Assembly: GCF_021117405.1 (NCBI RefSeq)
Contig: NZ_CP088251.1
Location: 2,666,001-2,730,000, forward strand
Reading direction: 5' to 3'
DNA: 64,000 nucleotides
Source of the DNA: Frateuria edaphi
Lineage (GTDB): Bacteria > Pseudomonadota > Gammaproteobacteria > Xanthomonadales > Rhodanobacteraceae
How positions within the stretch are numbered: the first letter of the stretch is position 1; every line of letters starts with the position of its first letter. Of this stretch, positions 35,690 through 44,368 are shown piece after piece. Position numbers and translations under genes: made by a program. A model generated the notes under the pieces. It did no database searches, was not told the DNA's origin, and saw only the letters and a program-made list of their open reading frames with translations.

Positions 35690-38118
35690 ACCGCCGCCGC
35701 TTTCCGTGGCGGCGCGCCCTGGCGCTGGCGGTGCTGGTGGTGCTTGCGGCGACGTTGGCCACCGGCTGGTACCTGCTGGCCGGCAGCCGCGCGCGACTGG
35801 AGGGCAGACTCCGGGTGGCGGGCCTTGGCGCGCCGGTGACGGTCGCGCGCGATGCCAATGGCAGCGTCGTCATCGACGCGCGCAGCCGCGCCGACGCCAC
35901 CTTCGCGCTGGGCTTCGTGCACGCGCAGGAGCGCTGGTTCGAGATGGACCTGATGCGCCGCGTCGCGGCCGGCGAACTGGCCGAGCTGGTGGGCCCGGCG
36001 GCGCTGGATTCCGACCTGGACATCCGCCGCCACCGCCTGCGCGCGGTGGCCGAGGCGGCCTATGTCGCGATGACGCCCGAACAGAGGCAGGTGCTGGACC
36101 GCTACCGCGACGGCGTGAACGCGGGCCTGGCCGATCTGCGCGAGAAGCCGTGGGAATACTTCCTGCTGGGCAGCGAGCCCAAACCCTGGCGCTCGGAGGA
36201 CTGCCTGCTGGTGATCGGTGCGATGTACCTGGATCTCCACGGCCACGGGCACAACACCCGCGAGCTGGACATCGCGCGCATGCGCGCGGTGTTGCCCACG
36301 CCGTTGGTGGACTTCCTGCTCGCGCCCGACCCGGACTGGGAGGCACCGCTGACCGGCTCGCTCTCGCGCCCGCCGGTGCTGCCCGGCGCGGCCGTGTTCG
36401 ATCTGCGCAAGGGCCCCGCGCCGGCGACCACGACGGCCTCGGTCGCCGCGGCGCTCGCACCTGCGCTCGCACCTGCGCTCGAAACGCGCCATCCGGGCAG
36501 CAACAACTTCGCCGTCGGCGGGACACTGACCGACACCGGCGCGGCAATGCTCGCCAACGACATGCACCTGGGCCTGCGCGTGCCGGACATCTGGTTCCGC
36601 GCGCGCCTGCGCTACCCCGACGCCACCGCGCCGGACGGCATCCGCGACGCGGTGGGCGTGACCCTGCCTGGCACCCCGGCGCTCATCATCGGTTCCAACG
36701 GGCAGATCGCCTGGGGCTTCACCAACAGCTACGGCGACTGGCTGGACTGGGTGCGCGTCACGCGCGATCCGGCCGACCCCTCGCGCTACAAGGTGCCGGG
36801 CGGCTGGGCCACGATCGAACGCCACGCCGAGCGCATCCACGTCAAGGGCGCACCCGACCGCGTGCTGGACGTGGATGACACGCGCTGGGGCCCGATCCTC
36901 GCCGAGGACGCCGACGGCACGCCGCTGGCCCTGGCCTGGATCGCGCACGATCCGCACGCATACAACCTGGGCCTGATGCAGCTCGAACGGGCGTCCAGCG
37001 TTGGCGCAGCGCTGGACCTGGCGTCGACCCTGGGCATGCCGCCACAGAACCTGCTGGTCGCCGACCGCGAGGGCCACATCGGCTGGACGCTCGCCGGGAA
37101 TGCGATTCCGCTGCGTCCGTTCGACAGCGGTCCGCAGCAACCGGCGGACTGGTCAGAGGCGGGCAGCGGTTGGCAAGGCTGGGCCACGACGGGGCAGTAC
37201 CCGCGCGTGGTCGACCCGCCCGGGGGCCGGCTGTGGACCGCCAACAACCGCACTGTCGACGGTGTTGCCCTAGACCTGCTCGGCAACGGCGGCCACGACC
37301 TGGGCGCACGCGCACAGCAGATCCGCGACGACCTGGCCGGGCACAGCGTGTTCACCACCGGCAACCTGCTCGACATCCAGCTGGACGACCGCGCGATCTT
37401 CCTCACGCCCTGGCAACGCCTGCTGCAGGACACGCTGGCGGGCACGTCCGATCCGGCGCTCCAGTCCTTGCGCAAGCTCACCGCCGATTGGCGCAACCGC
37501 GCCGCGCCGGACAGTGTGGACTACCGGCTGGTACGCGCCTTCCGCCAGGAAGTGCACCGGCTGGCGCTGGCCCCGTTCCTGGCGCGGGTGAAGGCGCGTT
37601 ACCCGGACTTCGCCTGGCCCTCCGGCGCCGGCAACGCCGAGGCGGCCGTATGGTCGCTACTGCGCGATCAGCCCGCGTGGCTGCTCGATCCGGGCTACCG
37701 GAACTGGAACGCGCTGTTGCAGGATGCCGCCCGCCAGGTGGCGATCCGGCTGGGCGAACAGCCCGGTGGTCTGGCCGCGCGCAACTGGGGCGAGGTCAAT
37801 CCCGCCGAGATCCGTCACGCGTTCTCGCCCGCACTGCCGCACTTCCTGTCCCGTTTCCTGGACATGCCCGATTCCCCGTTGCCGGGCGACGCCAACATGC
37901 CGCGCGTGGCCGCGCCCGGCTTCGGCGCCTCCGAACGGCTGGCGGTGTCGCCCGGCCACGAGGCCAACGGCATCCTGGAAATGCCCGGCGGCCAGAGCGA
38001 TAACCCGCTCTCGCCCTACTACGGCGCGGGACACGCCGAGTGGGTCGAAGGCCGCCCCACGCCGCTGTTGCCCGGTCCTGCGAAGTGGACTTTGACGCTC
38101 AGTCCCGGACGGCCATGA
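35686..38118 (+). CDS. Penicillin acylase family N-terminal nucleophile hydrolase
   Basis: The 810-residue precursor has an N-terminal hydrophobic signal or anchor (about 12-32), an alpha subunit and a linker with repeated ALAPALAPALE. Ser272 in HPGSNNFAVGG marks the autocleavage site and becomes the N-terminal nucleophile of the beta subunit. Downstream conserved parts are MLANDMHLGLRVPDIWF and GTPALIIGSNGQIAWGFTN. Family members hydrolyse N-acyl homoserine lactones or beta-lactam side chains in the periplasm; the exact substrate cannot be told. Coupled to the DUF2233 gene upstream. Confidence 0.9.
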   Translation: MNRRRFPWRRALALAVLVVLAATLATGWYLLAGSRARLEGRLRVAGLGAPVTVARDANGSVVIDARSRADATFALGFVHAQERWFEMDLMRRVAAGELAELVGPAALDSDLDIRRHRLRAVAEAAYVAMTPEQRQVLDRYRDGVNAGLADLREKPWEYFLLGSEPKPWRSEDCLLVIGAMYLDLHGHGHNTRELDIARMRAVLPTPLVDFLLAPDPDWEAPLTGSLSRPPVLPGAAVFDLRKGPAPATTTASVAAALAPALAPALETRHPGSNNFAVGGTLTDTGAAMLANDMHLGLRVPDIWFRARLRYPDATAPDGIRDAVGVTLPGTPALIIGSNGQIAWGFTNSYGDWLDWVRVTRDPADPSRYKVPGGWATIERHAERIHVKGAPDRVLDVDDTRWGPILAEDADGTPLALAWIAHDPHAYNLGLMQLERASSVGAALDLASTLGMPPQNLLVADREGHIGWTLAGNAIPLRPFDSGPQQPADWSEAGSGWQGWATTGQYPRVVDPPGGRLWTANNRTVDGVALDLLGNGGHDLGARAQQIRDDLAGHSVFTTGNLLDIQLDDRAIFLTPWQRLLQDTLAGTSDPALQSLRKLTADWRNRAAPDSVDYRLVRAFRQEVHRLALAPFLARVKARYPDFAWPSGAGNAEAAVWSLLRDQPAWLLDPGYRNWNALLQDAARQVAIRLGEQPGGLAARNWGEVNPAEIRHAFSPALPHFLSRFLDMPDSPLPGDANMPRVAAPGFGASERLAVSPGHEANGILEMPGGQSDNPLSPYYGAGHAEWVEGRPTPLLPGPAKWTLTLSPGRP

Positions 38119-38123
38119 CCTGA

Positions 38124-38157
38124 GCCCTCTCCTTGGAGGAGAGGGCTGGGGTGAGGA
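38124..38157. repeat. GGGGAGAGGG-family palindromic repeat
   Basis: GAGCCCTCTCC-TTGG-AGGAGAGGGCTGGGGTGAGG directly after the acylase gene, in the 184-base gap before the DUF3224 gene. The remainder of that gap holds a few short palindromes and no gene. Confidence 0.75.
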
Positions 38158-38302
38158 GCCGGGTTCGAGCGGCCGTCCGATCGAGCGGCCTGCCGAGGGA
38201 AAACCAAAAAGCTGCACCTGCCCGCCGGACCTGCGCGCAGAGCCGGCATCGGCGCATCGCCCACAAGCGGCCCCCGCAAGGACGGGAAGGGGGCGCCGGG
38301 CG

Positions 38303-38692
38303 TTACGGCAACTCGTACTCGAACGCGTACTCGTGCCGCCCCTGCTCGATGCGGATCGCCAGCTCGCCCTTGAGCCCCACCAGCTCCGCCGTCCCCGAAT
38401 CCGGCACCACCGATACCCGCAGGCTCGGCGTGCCCCGCTCCATCAAACCGTAGTGCATCAGCACGAAACTGCCCTGCCGGCCATGCAGCGCCCCGTTCAC
38501 CCGCTCGATCGCCACGTAGCCGGCCGAACCGGGCACCTCGGTGCCGGCCGAGAGCATCTCGCCCAGGCTGGTGGCTTCCAGATCGCCCTGGAAGCGCTTG
38601 TCGATCGACAGTCGACCGAGTTGCGCTCCCTCGGTCCCCGGAGCGGCCGGTTGGGGGCTGAGTTTCACGTCGAAGGTTCCGCGGGCGTGCAT
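38303..38692 (-). CDS. DUF3224 domain protein
   Basis: A 129-residue soluble protein with the DUF3224 (allene-oxide-cyclase-like barrel) signature: HARGTFDVKLSPQP at the start, then SIDKRFQGDLEATSLGEMLSAGT, GSAGYVAIERVNGALHGRQGSFVLMHYG, and the late GTAELVGLKGELAIRIEQGRHEYAFEYEL. AGGAGA precedes ATG 38692. It diverges from the YCII gene. No biochemical function is known. Confidence 0.9.
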   Translation of the reverse strand: MHARGTFDVKLSPQPAAPGTEGAQLGRLSIDKRFQGDLEATSLGEMLSAGTEVPGSAGYVAIERVNGALHGRQGSFVLMHYGLMERGTPSLRVSVVPDSGTAELVGLKGELAIRIEQGRHEYAFEYELP

Positions 38693-38835
38693 GGTCTCTC
38701 CTGATCGGGTCGGTCGCAGCAATGATGGCGCAGCTTGCCCTACTTCCATGGCAGGTCGAACGATGTCGAATCACCCGGCGCTCGCGCGTCGTACCACGTG
38801 AGCCGGCAGCCGCCGGCGTCGACCGGGAGAGACGT

Positions 38836-39261
38836 ATGCGATGCATGGTGATGGTCCGCGCCACGGCCGAGTCGGAAGCCGGCGTGCCGCCGAGCGAAAA
38901 ACTTCTGCGCGAGATGATGGCGTTCAACGAGGAACTGGTGAAGGCGGGCGTGATGCTGGCCGGCGAGGGGCTCAAGCCCAGCGCCGAGGGCAAGCGGGTG
39001 TACTTCGCCGGCAACGGCCGCAGCGTGGTCGACGGCCCGTTCGCCGAAGCCCGCGAGCTCGTGGCCGGCTTCTGGCTGTGGCAGGTACGTTCGATGGACG
39101 AAGCGCTCGAATGGGTGCGCCGCTGCCCGCCGCCGTTCGAGGGCGAGTGTTCGATCGAGATCCGGCCTCTGCTTGAGGCGGACGACTTTGGCGAGGCGCT
39201 GACGCCCGAACTGCGCGCGACCGAAGAACGTCTTCGCAGCGAGGTGGCTGGCAAGGCCTAA
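38836..39261 (+). CDS. YCII/DGPF domain protein linked to an ECF sigma factor
   Basis: The 141-residue protein has the YCII (DGPF) fold: MVMVRATAESEAG at the start, AEGKRVYFAGNGRSVVDGPFAEARELVAGFWLWQV in the middle, which gives the DGPF core. Genes of this family routinely precede ECF42 sigma factors. GGGAGAG precedes ATG 38836. The sigma gene starts 65 bases later. It may sense a small molecule for that sigma factor, but the mechanism is unknown. Confidence 0.88.
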   Translation: MRCMVMVRATAESEAGVPPSEKLLREMMAFNEELVKAGVMLAGEGLKPSAEGKRVYFAGNGRSVVDGPFAEARELVAGFWLWQVRSMDEALEWVRRCPPPFEGECSIEIRPLLEADDFGEALTPELRATEERLRSEVAGKA

Positions 39262-39326
39262 AGTTCCGCTTTTTGCGGGAGCCCGAGGCTTGCTGGATTG
39301 GCGCTTGCGGTGGTCTGATCGGCCGC

Positions 39327-40586
39327 ATGAGCCAAGCCGATACCCACCGCGCGATCGAAACCGTCTGGCGCCTGGAAGCGCCCAAGCTGGTCGCCGCGCT
39401 GATCCGCGTCGTACGCGACATCGACCTGGCCGAGGAACTGGCGCAGGACGCGCTGGTCGCGGCGCTGGAGCGCTGGCCGACCGCGGGCGTGCCGGACAAC
39501 CCCGGCGCCTGGCTGATGACGGCGGCCAAGCGGCGCGGCATCGACCTGCTGCGGCACCGCCAGTTGGTCGAGCGCAAGCATGCGGCGCTGGATGGCGATC
39601 CGGAGCACGAGGCGTTCACCATGCCCAACCTGGAAGCGCTCGACGACGACATCGGCGACGACCTGCTGCGGTTGATCTTCACCGCCTGCCACCCCGCGCT
39701 CTCGACCGAGGCGCAGGTGGCGCTCACCCTGCGCCTGCTCGGCGGCCTGACCACCGCCGAGATCGCCCGCGCGTTCCTCACCGCCGAGCCGACCATTGCC
39801 CAGCGCATCGTGCGCGCCAAGCGCACACTGGCCGACAAGCGCGTGCCGTTCGAGGTACCGCGCGGCGAACAGCTGGCGGAACGCCTTGCCGCGGTGCTGG
39901 GCGTGATCTACCTGGTCTTCAACGAGGGCTACGCCGCCACCGCCGGCGACGACTGGATGCGTCCGGCGCTGTGCGAGGAAGCGTTGCGCCTGGGCCGCAC
40001 GCTGGCCGGGCTGATGCCGCGCGAGACGGAAGTGCTGGGGCTGCTGGCGCTGATGGAGATCCAGGCCTCGCGCAGCCATGCGCGCGTGGGCGCCGATGGC
40101 CGTCCGGTGCTGCTCCTGGAGCAGAACCGCGCGTTGTGGGACCAGTTGCTGATCCACCGGGGCCTGGAGGCGCTGGAACGCGCCGGCCGGCTCGGCGGTG
40201 CCGACGGTCCGTACGCGCTGCAGGCTGCCATCGCCGCCTGCCATGCCCGCGCGACTAGCGCCGACGCGACCGACTGGACGCGCATCGCCGCGCTGTACGC
40301 CCGGTTGGCGAGCGTGGCGCCCTCTCCGGTGGTGGAACTCAACCGCGCCGTGGCAGTGGCGATGGCCGAGGGGCCCGCCGCGGGGCTGGCGCTGGTCGAT
40401 GCCTTGCGCGACGTGGCGGCACTGGCCGGCTATCACCTGCTTCCGGCGGTGCGGGGCGACCTGTTGGCGAAGTTGGGGCGGAGCGAGGAGGCCCGCGCCG
40501 AATTCGAGCGTGCAGCCGGACTGACGCAGAACGCTCAGGAGCGGATGGTGATGCTGGAGCGGGCGGCGGGATGCGCGGCGGGATAG
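39327..40586 (+). CDS. ECF42-type RNA polymerase sigma factor
   Basis: A 419-residue ECF sigma factor with a long C-terminal extension. Sigma region 2 is at about 15-80 (LAEELAQDALVAALERWP) and region 4 at about 125-180 (LTTAEIARAFLTAEPTIAQRIVRAKRTL). A 230-residue TPR-like C-terminal domain (GDDWMRPALCEEALRLGRTLAGLMPRE) is typical of ECF42, where it replaces an anti-sigma factor. The paired DGPF gene upstream agrees with this. ATG 39327 is chosen over a longer frame because it starts the conserved region. Confidence 0.9.
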   Translation: MSQADTHRAIETVWRLEAPKLVAALIRVVRDIDLAEELAQDALVAALERWPTAGVPDNPGAWLMTAAKRRGIDLLRHRQLVERKHAALDGDPEHEAFTMPNLEALDDDIGDDLLRLIFTACHPALSTEAQVALTLRLLGGLTTAEIARAFLTAEPTIAQRIVRAKRTLADKRVPFEVPRGEQLAERLAAVLGVIYLVFNEGYAATAGDDWMRPALCEEALRLGRTLAGLMPRETEVLGLLALMEIQASRSHARVGADGRPVLLLEQNRALWDQLLIHRGLEALERAGRLGGADGPYALQAAIAACHARATSADATDWTRIAALYARLASVAPSPVVELNRAVAVAMAEGPAAGLALVDALRDVAALAGYHLLPAVRGDLLAKLGRSEEARAEFERAAGLTQNAQERMVMLERAAGCAAG

Positions 40587-40613
40587 GCAATGCCTCGCTG
40601 CCAGCTCTGCTTC

Positions 40614-40634
40614 CTCTTCCCGGCGGGGAGAGGG
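40614..40634. repeat. Partial GGGGAGAGGG palindrome
   Basis: CTCTTCCC-GGC-GGGGAGAG lies in the 89-base gap between the convergent sigma factor and dapE genes. Short degenerate copy of the family seen at 29057. Confidence 0.5.
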
Positions 40635-40675
40635 AGCAAAGATCTGGCTTCGGCTCTGCTTGCCGCGAGAGCCCG

Positions 40676-41806
40676 CTAGCCGAGCAACCTCTCACAGATG
40701 GCCCGATAGAGCCCCGGCAACCGTTCCAGATCCGCGACTGACACGCACTCGTCCACCTTGTGGATGGTCGCGTTGACCGGCCCCAGCTCCACCACTTCGG
40801 CACCGAGCGGCGCGATGAAGCGGCCATCGGAGGTACCGCCGCCGGTGCTCTGCTCCGGGTCCACGCCGCACAGCTCACGGCAGACGCCCAGCACGGTTTC
40901 GCGCAGCCGACCGCCCGCGGGACAGAGGAACGGCTCGCCGGAAAGGTTCCAGTCCAGCTGCCAGTCCAGGCCGTGGCGGGTGAGGATGGCCTCGGTGCGC
41001 GCACGCAGGTCAGCGGCCGCGCTGGCGGTCGAGTAACGGAAATTGATGTGTGCCACCAGCGATCCCGGGATCACGTTGGTGGCGCCCGTGCCGGCGTTGA
41101 GGTTGGACACCTGGAAGGAGGTCGGCGGGAAGTCCGCGTTGCCCTCGTCCCAGCGCGTGGCCGCCAGCTCCGCCAGCGCGGGGGCGAAGGCGTGGATCGG
41201 GTTCTTCGCCTTTTCCGGGTAGGCCACGTGGCCCTGCATGCCATGCACGGTGAGCGTGCCGGAGAGCGAGCCGCGACGGCCGACGCGGATCAGGTCGCCC
41301 AGCCGGGCCTTGGAGGACGGCTCGCCGACCACGCACCAGTCCAGCCGCTCGCCGCGCGCGCGGAAGGTCTCGGTCACGCGGCGCACGCCGTCCAGATTCG
41401 TCGGGCCTTCCTCGTCGCTGGTCAGCAGCAACGCGACGCGACCGGCGTGACGGGGGTGCGCCGCCACGAAACGTTCGAGCGCCAACACCATCGCGGCGAC
41501 CGAACCCTTCATGTCCGCCGCGCCTCGGCCGTAAAGATGGCCATCACGCACGACCGGCTCGAACGGCGGGCTCTGCCACGCGTCCTCCGGACCGGTAGGC
41601 ACCACGTCGGTATGGCCCAGGAACACCAGCGTGGCGCCCTCGCCGTGCGTCGCCCACAGGTTGTCGACCGCGCCGTGGCGGAAGTGCTCGATGGCGAAGC
41701 CCGCCCGCACGAGCCGCTCGGCGATCTGCGCCTGGCAACCGGCATCCTCGGGCGTCACCGAGCGGCGGCCGATCAGGTCACAAGCAAAGTCCAGTACGTC
41801 GCTCAA
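40676..41806 (-). CDS. dapE: Succinyl-diaminopimelate desuccinylase
   Basis: Hydrolyses N-succinyl-L,L-diaminopimelate in the lysine/peptidoglycan pathway. The 376-residue M20 zinc peptidase has the metal ligands in GHTDVVP (His65), AADMKG (Asp98), the catalytic pair TSDEEGP (Glu132-Glu133), and VVGEPSS. The late GGTSDGRF provides the distal part of the active site. Downstream of dapD and an ArsC/Spx-type gene on the same strand; a 55-base gap precedes it. Confidence 0.97.
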   Translation of the reverse strand: MSDVLDFACDLIGRRSVTPEDAGCQAQIAERLVRAGFAIEHFRHGAVDNLWATHGEGATLVFLGHTDVVPTGPEDAWQSPPFEPVVRDGHLYGRGAADMKGSVAAMVLALERFVAAHPRHAGRVALLLTSDEEGPTNLDGVRRVTETFRARGERLDWCVVGEPSSKARLGDLIRVGRRGSLSGTLTVHGMQGHVAYPEKAKNPIHAFAPALAELAATRWDEGNADFPPTSFQVSNLNAGTGATNVIPGSLVAHINFRYSTASAAADLRARTEAILTRHGLDWQLDWNLSGEPFLCPAGGRLRETVLGVCRELCGVDPEQSTGGGTSDGRFIAPLGAEVVELGPVNATIHKVDECVSVADLERLPGLYRAICERLLG

Positions 41807-41861
41807 GCGAACCCCCCGCTGCTTACGAAATTCCTGCAGGACAACTCCCGGCGCGGGACCT

Positions 41862-42215
41862 CTATTTGCCGAACAGCTTCTTGAAGCCGTTGTCGCTGAA
41901 ACCCACGCTTACCGCACCGTCGTCCTGCACCACTACCGGCCGGCGCACCAGCGCCGGGTACTCCTTCAGCAGCAGCGTCCACTCCGGGTCGCTGCCCGGA
42001 TCCTTGCGCTGCGGCAACAGGTTGCGCCAGGTGGTGGATGACTTGTTGACCAGCTTCTCCCAGCCGCCCAGCTGCTGCGCCCAGGCCTTGAGCGTGGCCG
42101 CCGGCACGGGGTCGGCGCGGTAGTCGACGAACGTGTGCGGCACCTCGAAGCGCGCCAGCCAGTTGCGCGCCTTCTTGCACGTGTCGCAGTTGGCCAGTCC
42201 GTACACGGTGGTCAT
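41862..42215 (-). CDS. ArsC/Spx family (YffB-like) thioredoxin-fold protein
   Basis: A 117-residue protein with the ArsC/Spx fold. It has Cys10-x-x-Cys13 in [10 protein letters not shown], the RxxxDYRADP segment and [12 protein letters not shown] near the end. In this position between dapD and dapE the Xanthomonadales carry a YffB-like protein whose substrate is unclear; it is not the arsenate-resistance ArsC. The start overlaps the dapD stop by four bases. Confidence 0.88.
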   Translation of the reverse strand: MTTVYGLANCDTCKKARNWLARFEVPHTFVDYRADPVPAATLKAWAQQLGGWEKLVNKSSTTWRNLLPQRKDPGSDPEWTLLLKEYPALVRRPVVVQDDGAVSVGFSDNGFKKLFGK

Positions 42216-43039
42216 TCGGCACCCCTGAGCAATTCGTTGATGCCGGTCTTGGCGCGGGTCTTCTCGTCCACCTGCTTGACGATCACCGCGGCGTACAGGC
42301 TGTGGCTTCCGTCCTTCGCCGGCAGGCTGCCGGCGACCACCACGCTTCCCGCCGGAATGCGGCCGTAGCTGACCTCGCCGGTCGCGCGGTTGTAGATGCG
42401 CGTGGACTGGCCCAGGAACACGCCCATGCCGATCACGCTATCCTTCTCCACGACCACGCCCTCGACCACTTCCGAGCGCGCACCGATGAAGCAGTCGTCC
42501 TCGATGATGGTCGGATTGGCCTGCAGCGGCTCCAGCACGCCGCCGATGCCGACGCCGCCGGAAAGATGCACGCGCGCGCCGATCTGCGCGCAGGAGCCGA
42601 CCGTCGCCCAGGTGTCGACCATGGTGCCGGGCCCGACGTAGGCGCCGATGTTGACGTAGCTGGGCATCAGCACCGCGTCCTTGGCGATGTGGGCACCACG
42701 GCGCACCAGCGCGCCTGGCACGACGCGCGCGCCGAGCGTTTCCAGCTCCGCGTCGTTGCCGTGGCCGAAGCGCAGCGGCACCTTGTCGAAAGCCAGCGCC
42801 GCGCCACCGTCGACCACGCGGTTGCCGTTGATGCGGAAATACAGCAGCACGGCCTTTTTAAGCCACGCGTTGACCTTCCAGCCGCCCTGCCCGTCCGGCT
42901 CGGCCACGCGCTGCTCGCCCTGTTCGAGCAACTCCATCACCTGCGCGAGCGCCGGGCGCAGGTGCGTTTCGATCTCGCTCTGGCTGAGTTCGTTGCGGCG
43001 CTCGAAAGCGTCGTCGATCAGGGTATCGATGGAGGGCAT
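42212..43039 (-). CDS. dapD: Tetrahydrodipicolinate N-succinyltransferase
   Basis: Succinylates tetrahydrodipicolinate in the succinylase branch of diaminopimelate and lysine synthesis. The 275-residue length matches E. coli DapD (274). The left-handed beta-helix hexapeptide repeats run through the middle ([34 protein letters not shown]), and the helical N-terminal domain begins [18 protein letters not shown] 43039 is used because the family starts there; the frame extends to 43075 without support. First of dapD-ArsC/Spx-dapE. Confidence 0.97.
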   Translation of the reverse strand: MPSIDTLIDDAFERRNELSQSEIETHLRPALAQVMELLEQGEQRVAEPDGQGGWKVNAWLKKAVLLYFRINGNRVVDGGAALAFDKVPLRFGHGNDAELETLGARVVPGALVRRGAHIAKDAVLMPSYVNIGAYVGPGTMVDTWATVGSCAQIGARVHLSGGVGIGGVLEPLQANPTIIEDDCFIGARSEVVEGVVVEKDSVIGMGVFLGQSTRIYNRATGEVSYGRIPAGSVVVAGSLPAKDGSHSLYAAVIVKQVDEKTRAKTGINELLRGAE

Positions 43040-43189
43040 GGGCAGCTCGCGGAAAGAAGCTCGGGAAGCGGCCAAGTATACGGAGGGGAACGGGTGCCTA
43101 CGCCCGGAAACTCAAGTTCACACTCGAGCGGCCGATTCCCCTTCGCTCCCCGCGGCTCGTGCGACCGGTGGAGACGGAGAAGCAGAGCC

Positions 43190-44314
43190 ATGCCACGGCG
43201 TCCGATCGACCCGGCCGAGATCACGGTCGGCCAACCTTTGCGATTCAACGCCTACGACGCCAGGGGCAAGCTGCTGATGCGCCTGGGCCAGGTGATCGGC
43301 ACCGCGGCGCAACTGGAGAAACTGCTCGAACACGGCGTGTTCTACGGCTCCGAAGAGGAGTGCCGTGGACCTTTCCTGCCCCCGGCGCCCTCGCCGCCCT
43401 CGCCGCTGGCGCTGGTGCTGGAGGCGCGTGAACGGCTGCAGGCGCTGCTTGCCGATCCGGCGCCGGCGGACTTCCCCGGCGCGCTGGCCGGGATCGCCGA
43501 GCAGGTCCGCGAGGCCTGCCGGCGCAGTCCGGACGTAGCGCTGGCCAGCATCCTGCTGCGCCGCGAGGGACCTTACGGCACGCGCCATGCGGTCAACGCA
43601 GCGATCGCCTGCCAGCTCACCGGCACCGCGATGGCGCTGGAACCGGCCGAACTGGCGGCGATCGTGTCCGCCGCGCTGACCATGAACATCGGCATGTTCG
43701 AACTGCACGACCAGCTGGTCGCGCTGGAAGGGCCGCTGTCGGACGAACATCACCTGGCGGTACGGGCGCACTGCCGGCTGGGCGTCGTGCGGCTGCGCGA
43801 TCACGGCATCGCCAGCGCCGCCTGGCTCAATGCCGTGCGCGATCATCACGAGCGCGCCGACGGCAGCGGCTATCCCGGCGGCAAGATCGGCGAGGAGATC
43901 GGTCGGCCGGCGCGGCTGCTGGCACTGGCCGACGTCTATTGCGCGCGGGTTTCCGGCCGCGACTACCGGCCGCCGCTGCAGCCGACGCTTGCGTTGCGCT
44001 GGCTGTTCCTCAACGAAGGGGCAGCGCTGGACGAACGGCTGGCCCGCACGTTCATCAAGACGCTGGGCATCTATCCGCCCGGCACCGGGGTGCGCCTGCG
44101 CAACGGTTCGATCGCGGTGGTCACCCAGCGTGGCCCGGTCGGCCACCAGCCGGTGGTCGCCTCGCTCACCACCCACGACGGATTGCGCACGGGCGCGCCG
44201 ATCCGCCGCCGCGGCGACGTGGAGGCGCACGCCGTCAGCGAGGTGGTCGATTTGACCGCGCTGGACATCGACGTGGACATGGAAGCGCTCTGGGGCGCCG
44301 ACGCGGTGGCGTAA
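43190..44314 (+). CDS. Degenerate HD-GYP domain protein
   Basis: The 374-residue protein has an N-terminal PilZ-like or DUF3391-type region (about 1-60), then an HD-GYP domain (about 115-330) related to c-di-GMP phosphodiesterases. The GYP half is intact: RDHHERADGSGYP with His219, His220 and Asp224. The position of the catalytic HD dyad reads AALTMNIGMF, where family members have HDIGK, so Met165-Asn166 replace His-Asp. The protein is likely a sensor or pseudo-enzyme rather than a phosphodiesterase. It lies on the opposite strand between dapD and glnD. Start follows GGAGA. Confidence 0.8.
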   Translation: MPRRPIDPAEITVGQPLRFNAYDARGKLLMRLGQVIGTAAQLEKLLEHGVFYGSEEECRGPFLPPAPSPPSPLALVLEARERLQALLADPAPADFPGALAGIAEQVREACRRSPDVALASILLRREGPYGTRHAVNAAIACQLTGTAMALEPAELAAIVSAALTMNIGMFELHDQLVALEGPLSDEHHLAVRAHCRLGVVRLRDHGIASAAWLNAVRDHHERADGSGYPGGKIGEEIGRPARLLALADVYCARVSGRDYRPPLQPTLALRWLFLNEGAALDERLARTFIKTLGIYPPGTGVRLRNGSIAVVTQRGPVGHQPVVASLTTHDGLRTGAPIRRRGDVEAHAVSEVVDLTALDIDVDMEALWGADAVA

Positions 44315-44368
44315 ACACCGATCTGCTGCAGACGCTGCGCGACCGGGACGCGTTCCTACAGCACTTCC

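Noticed and set aside
41862-42215. Arsenate reductase (resistance type)
   Set aside because: The gene sits inside the dapD-dapE cluster, has CxxC spacing of the YffB/Spx branch, and no ars genes are nearby.
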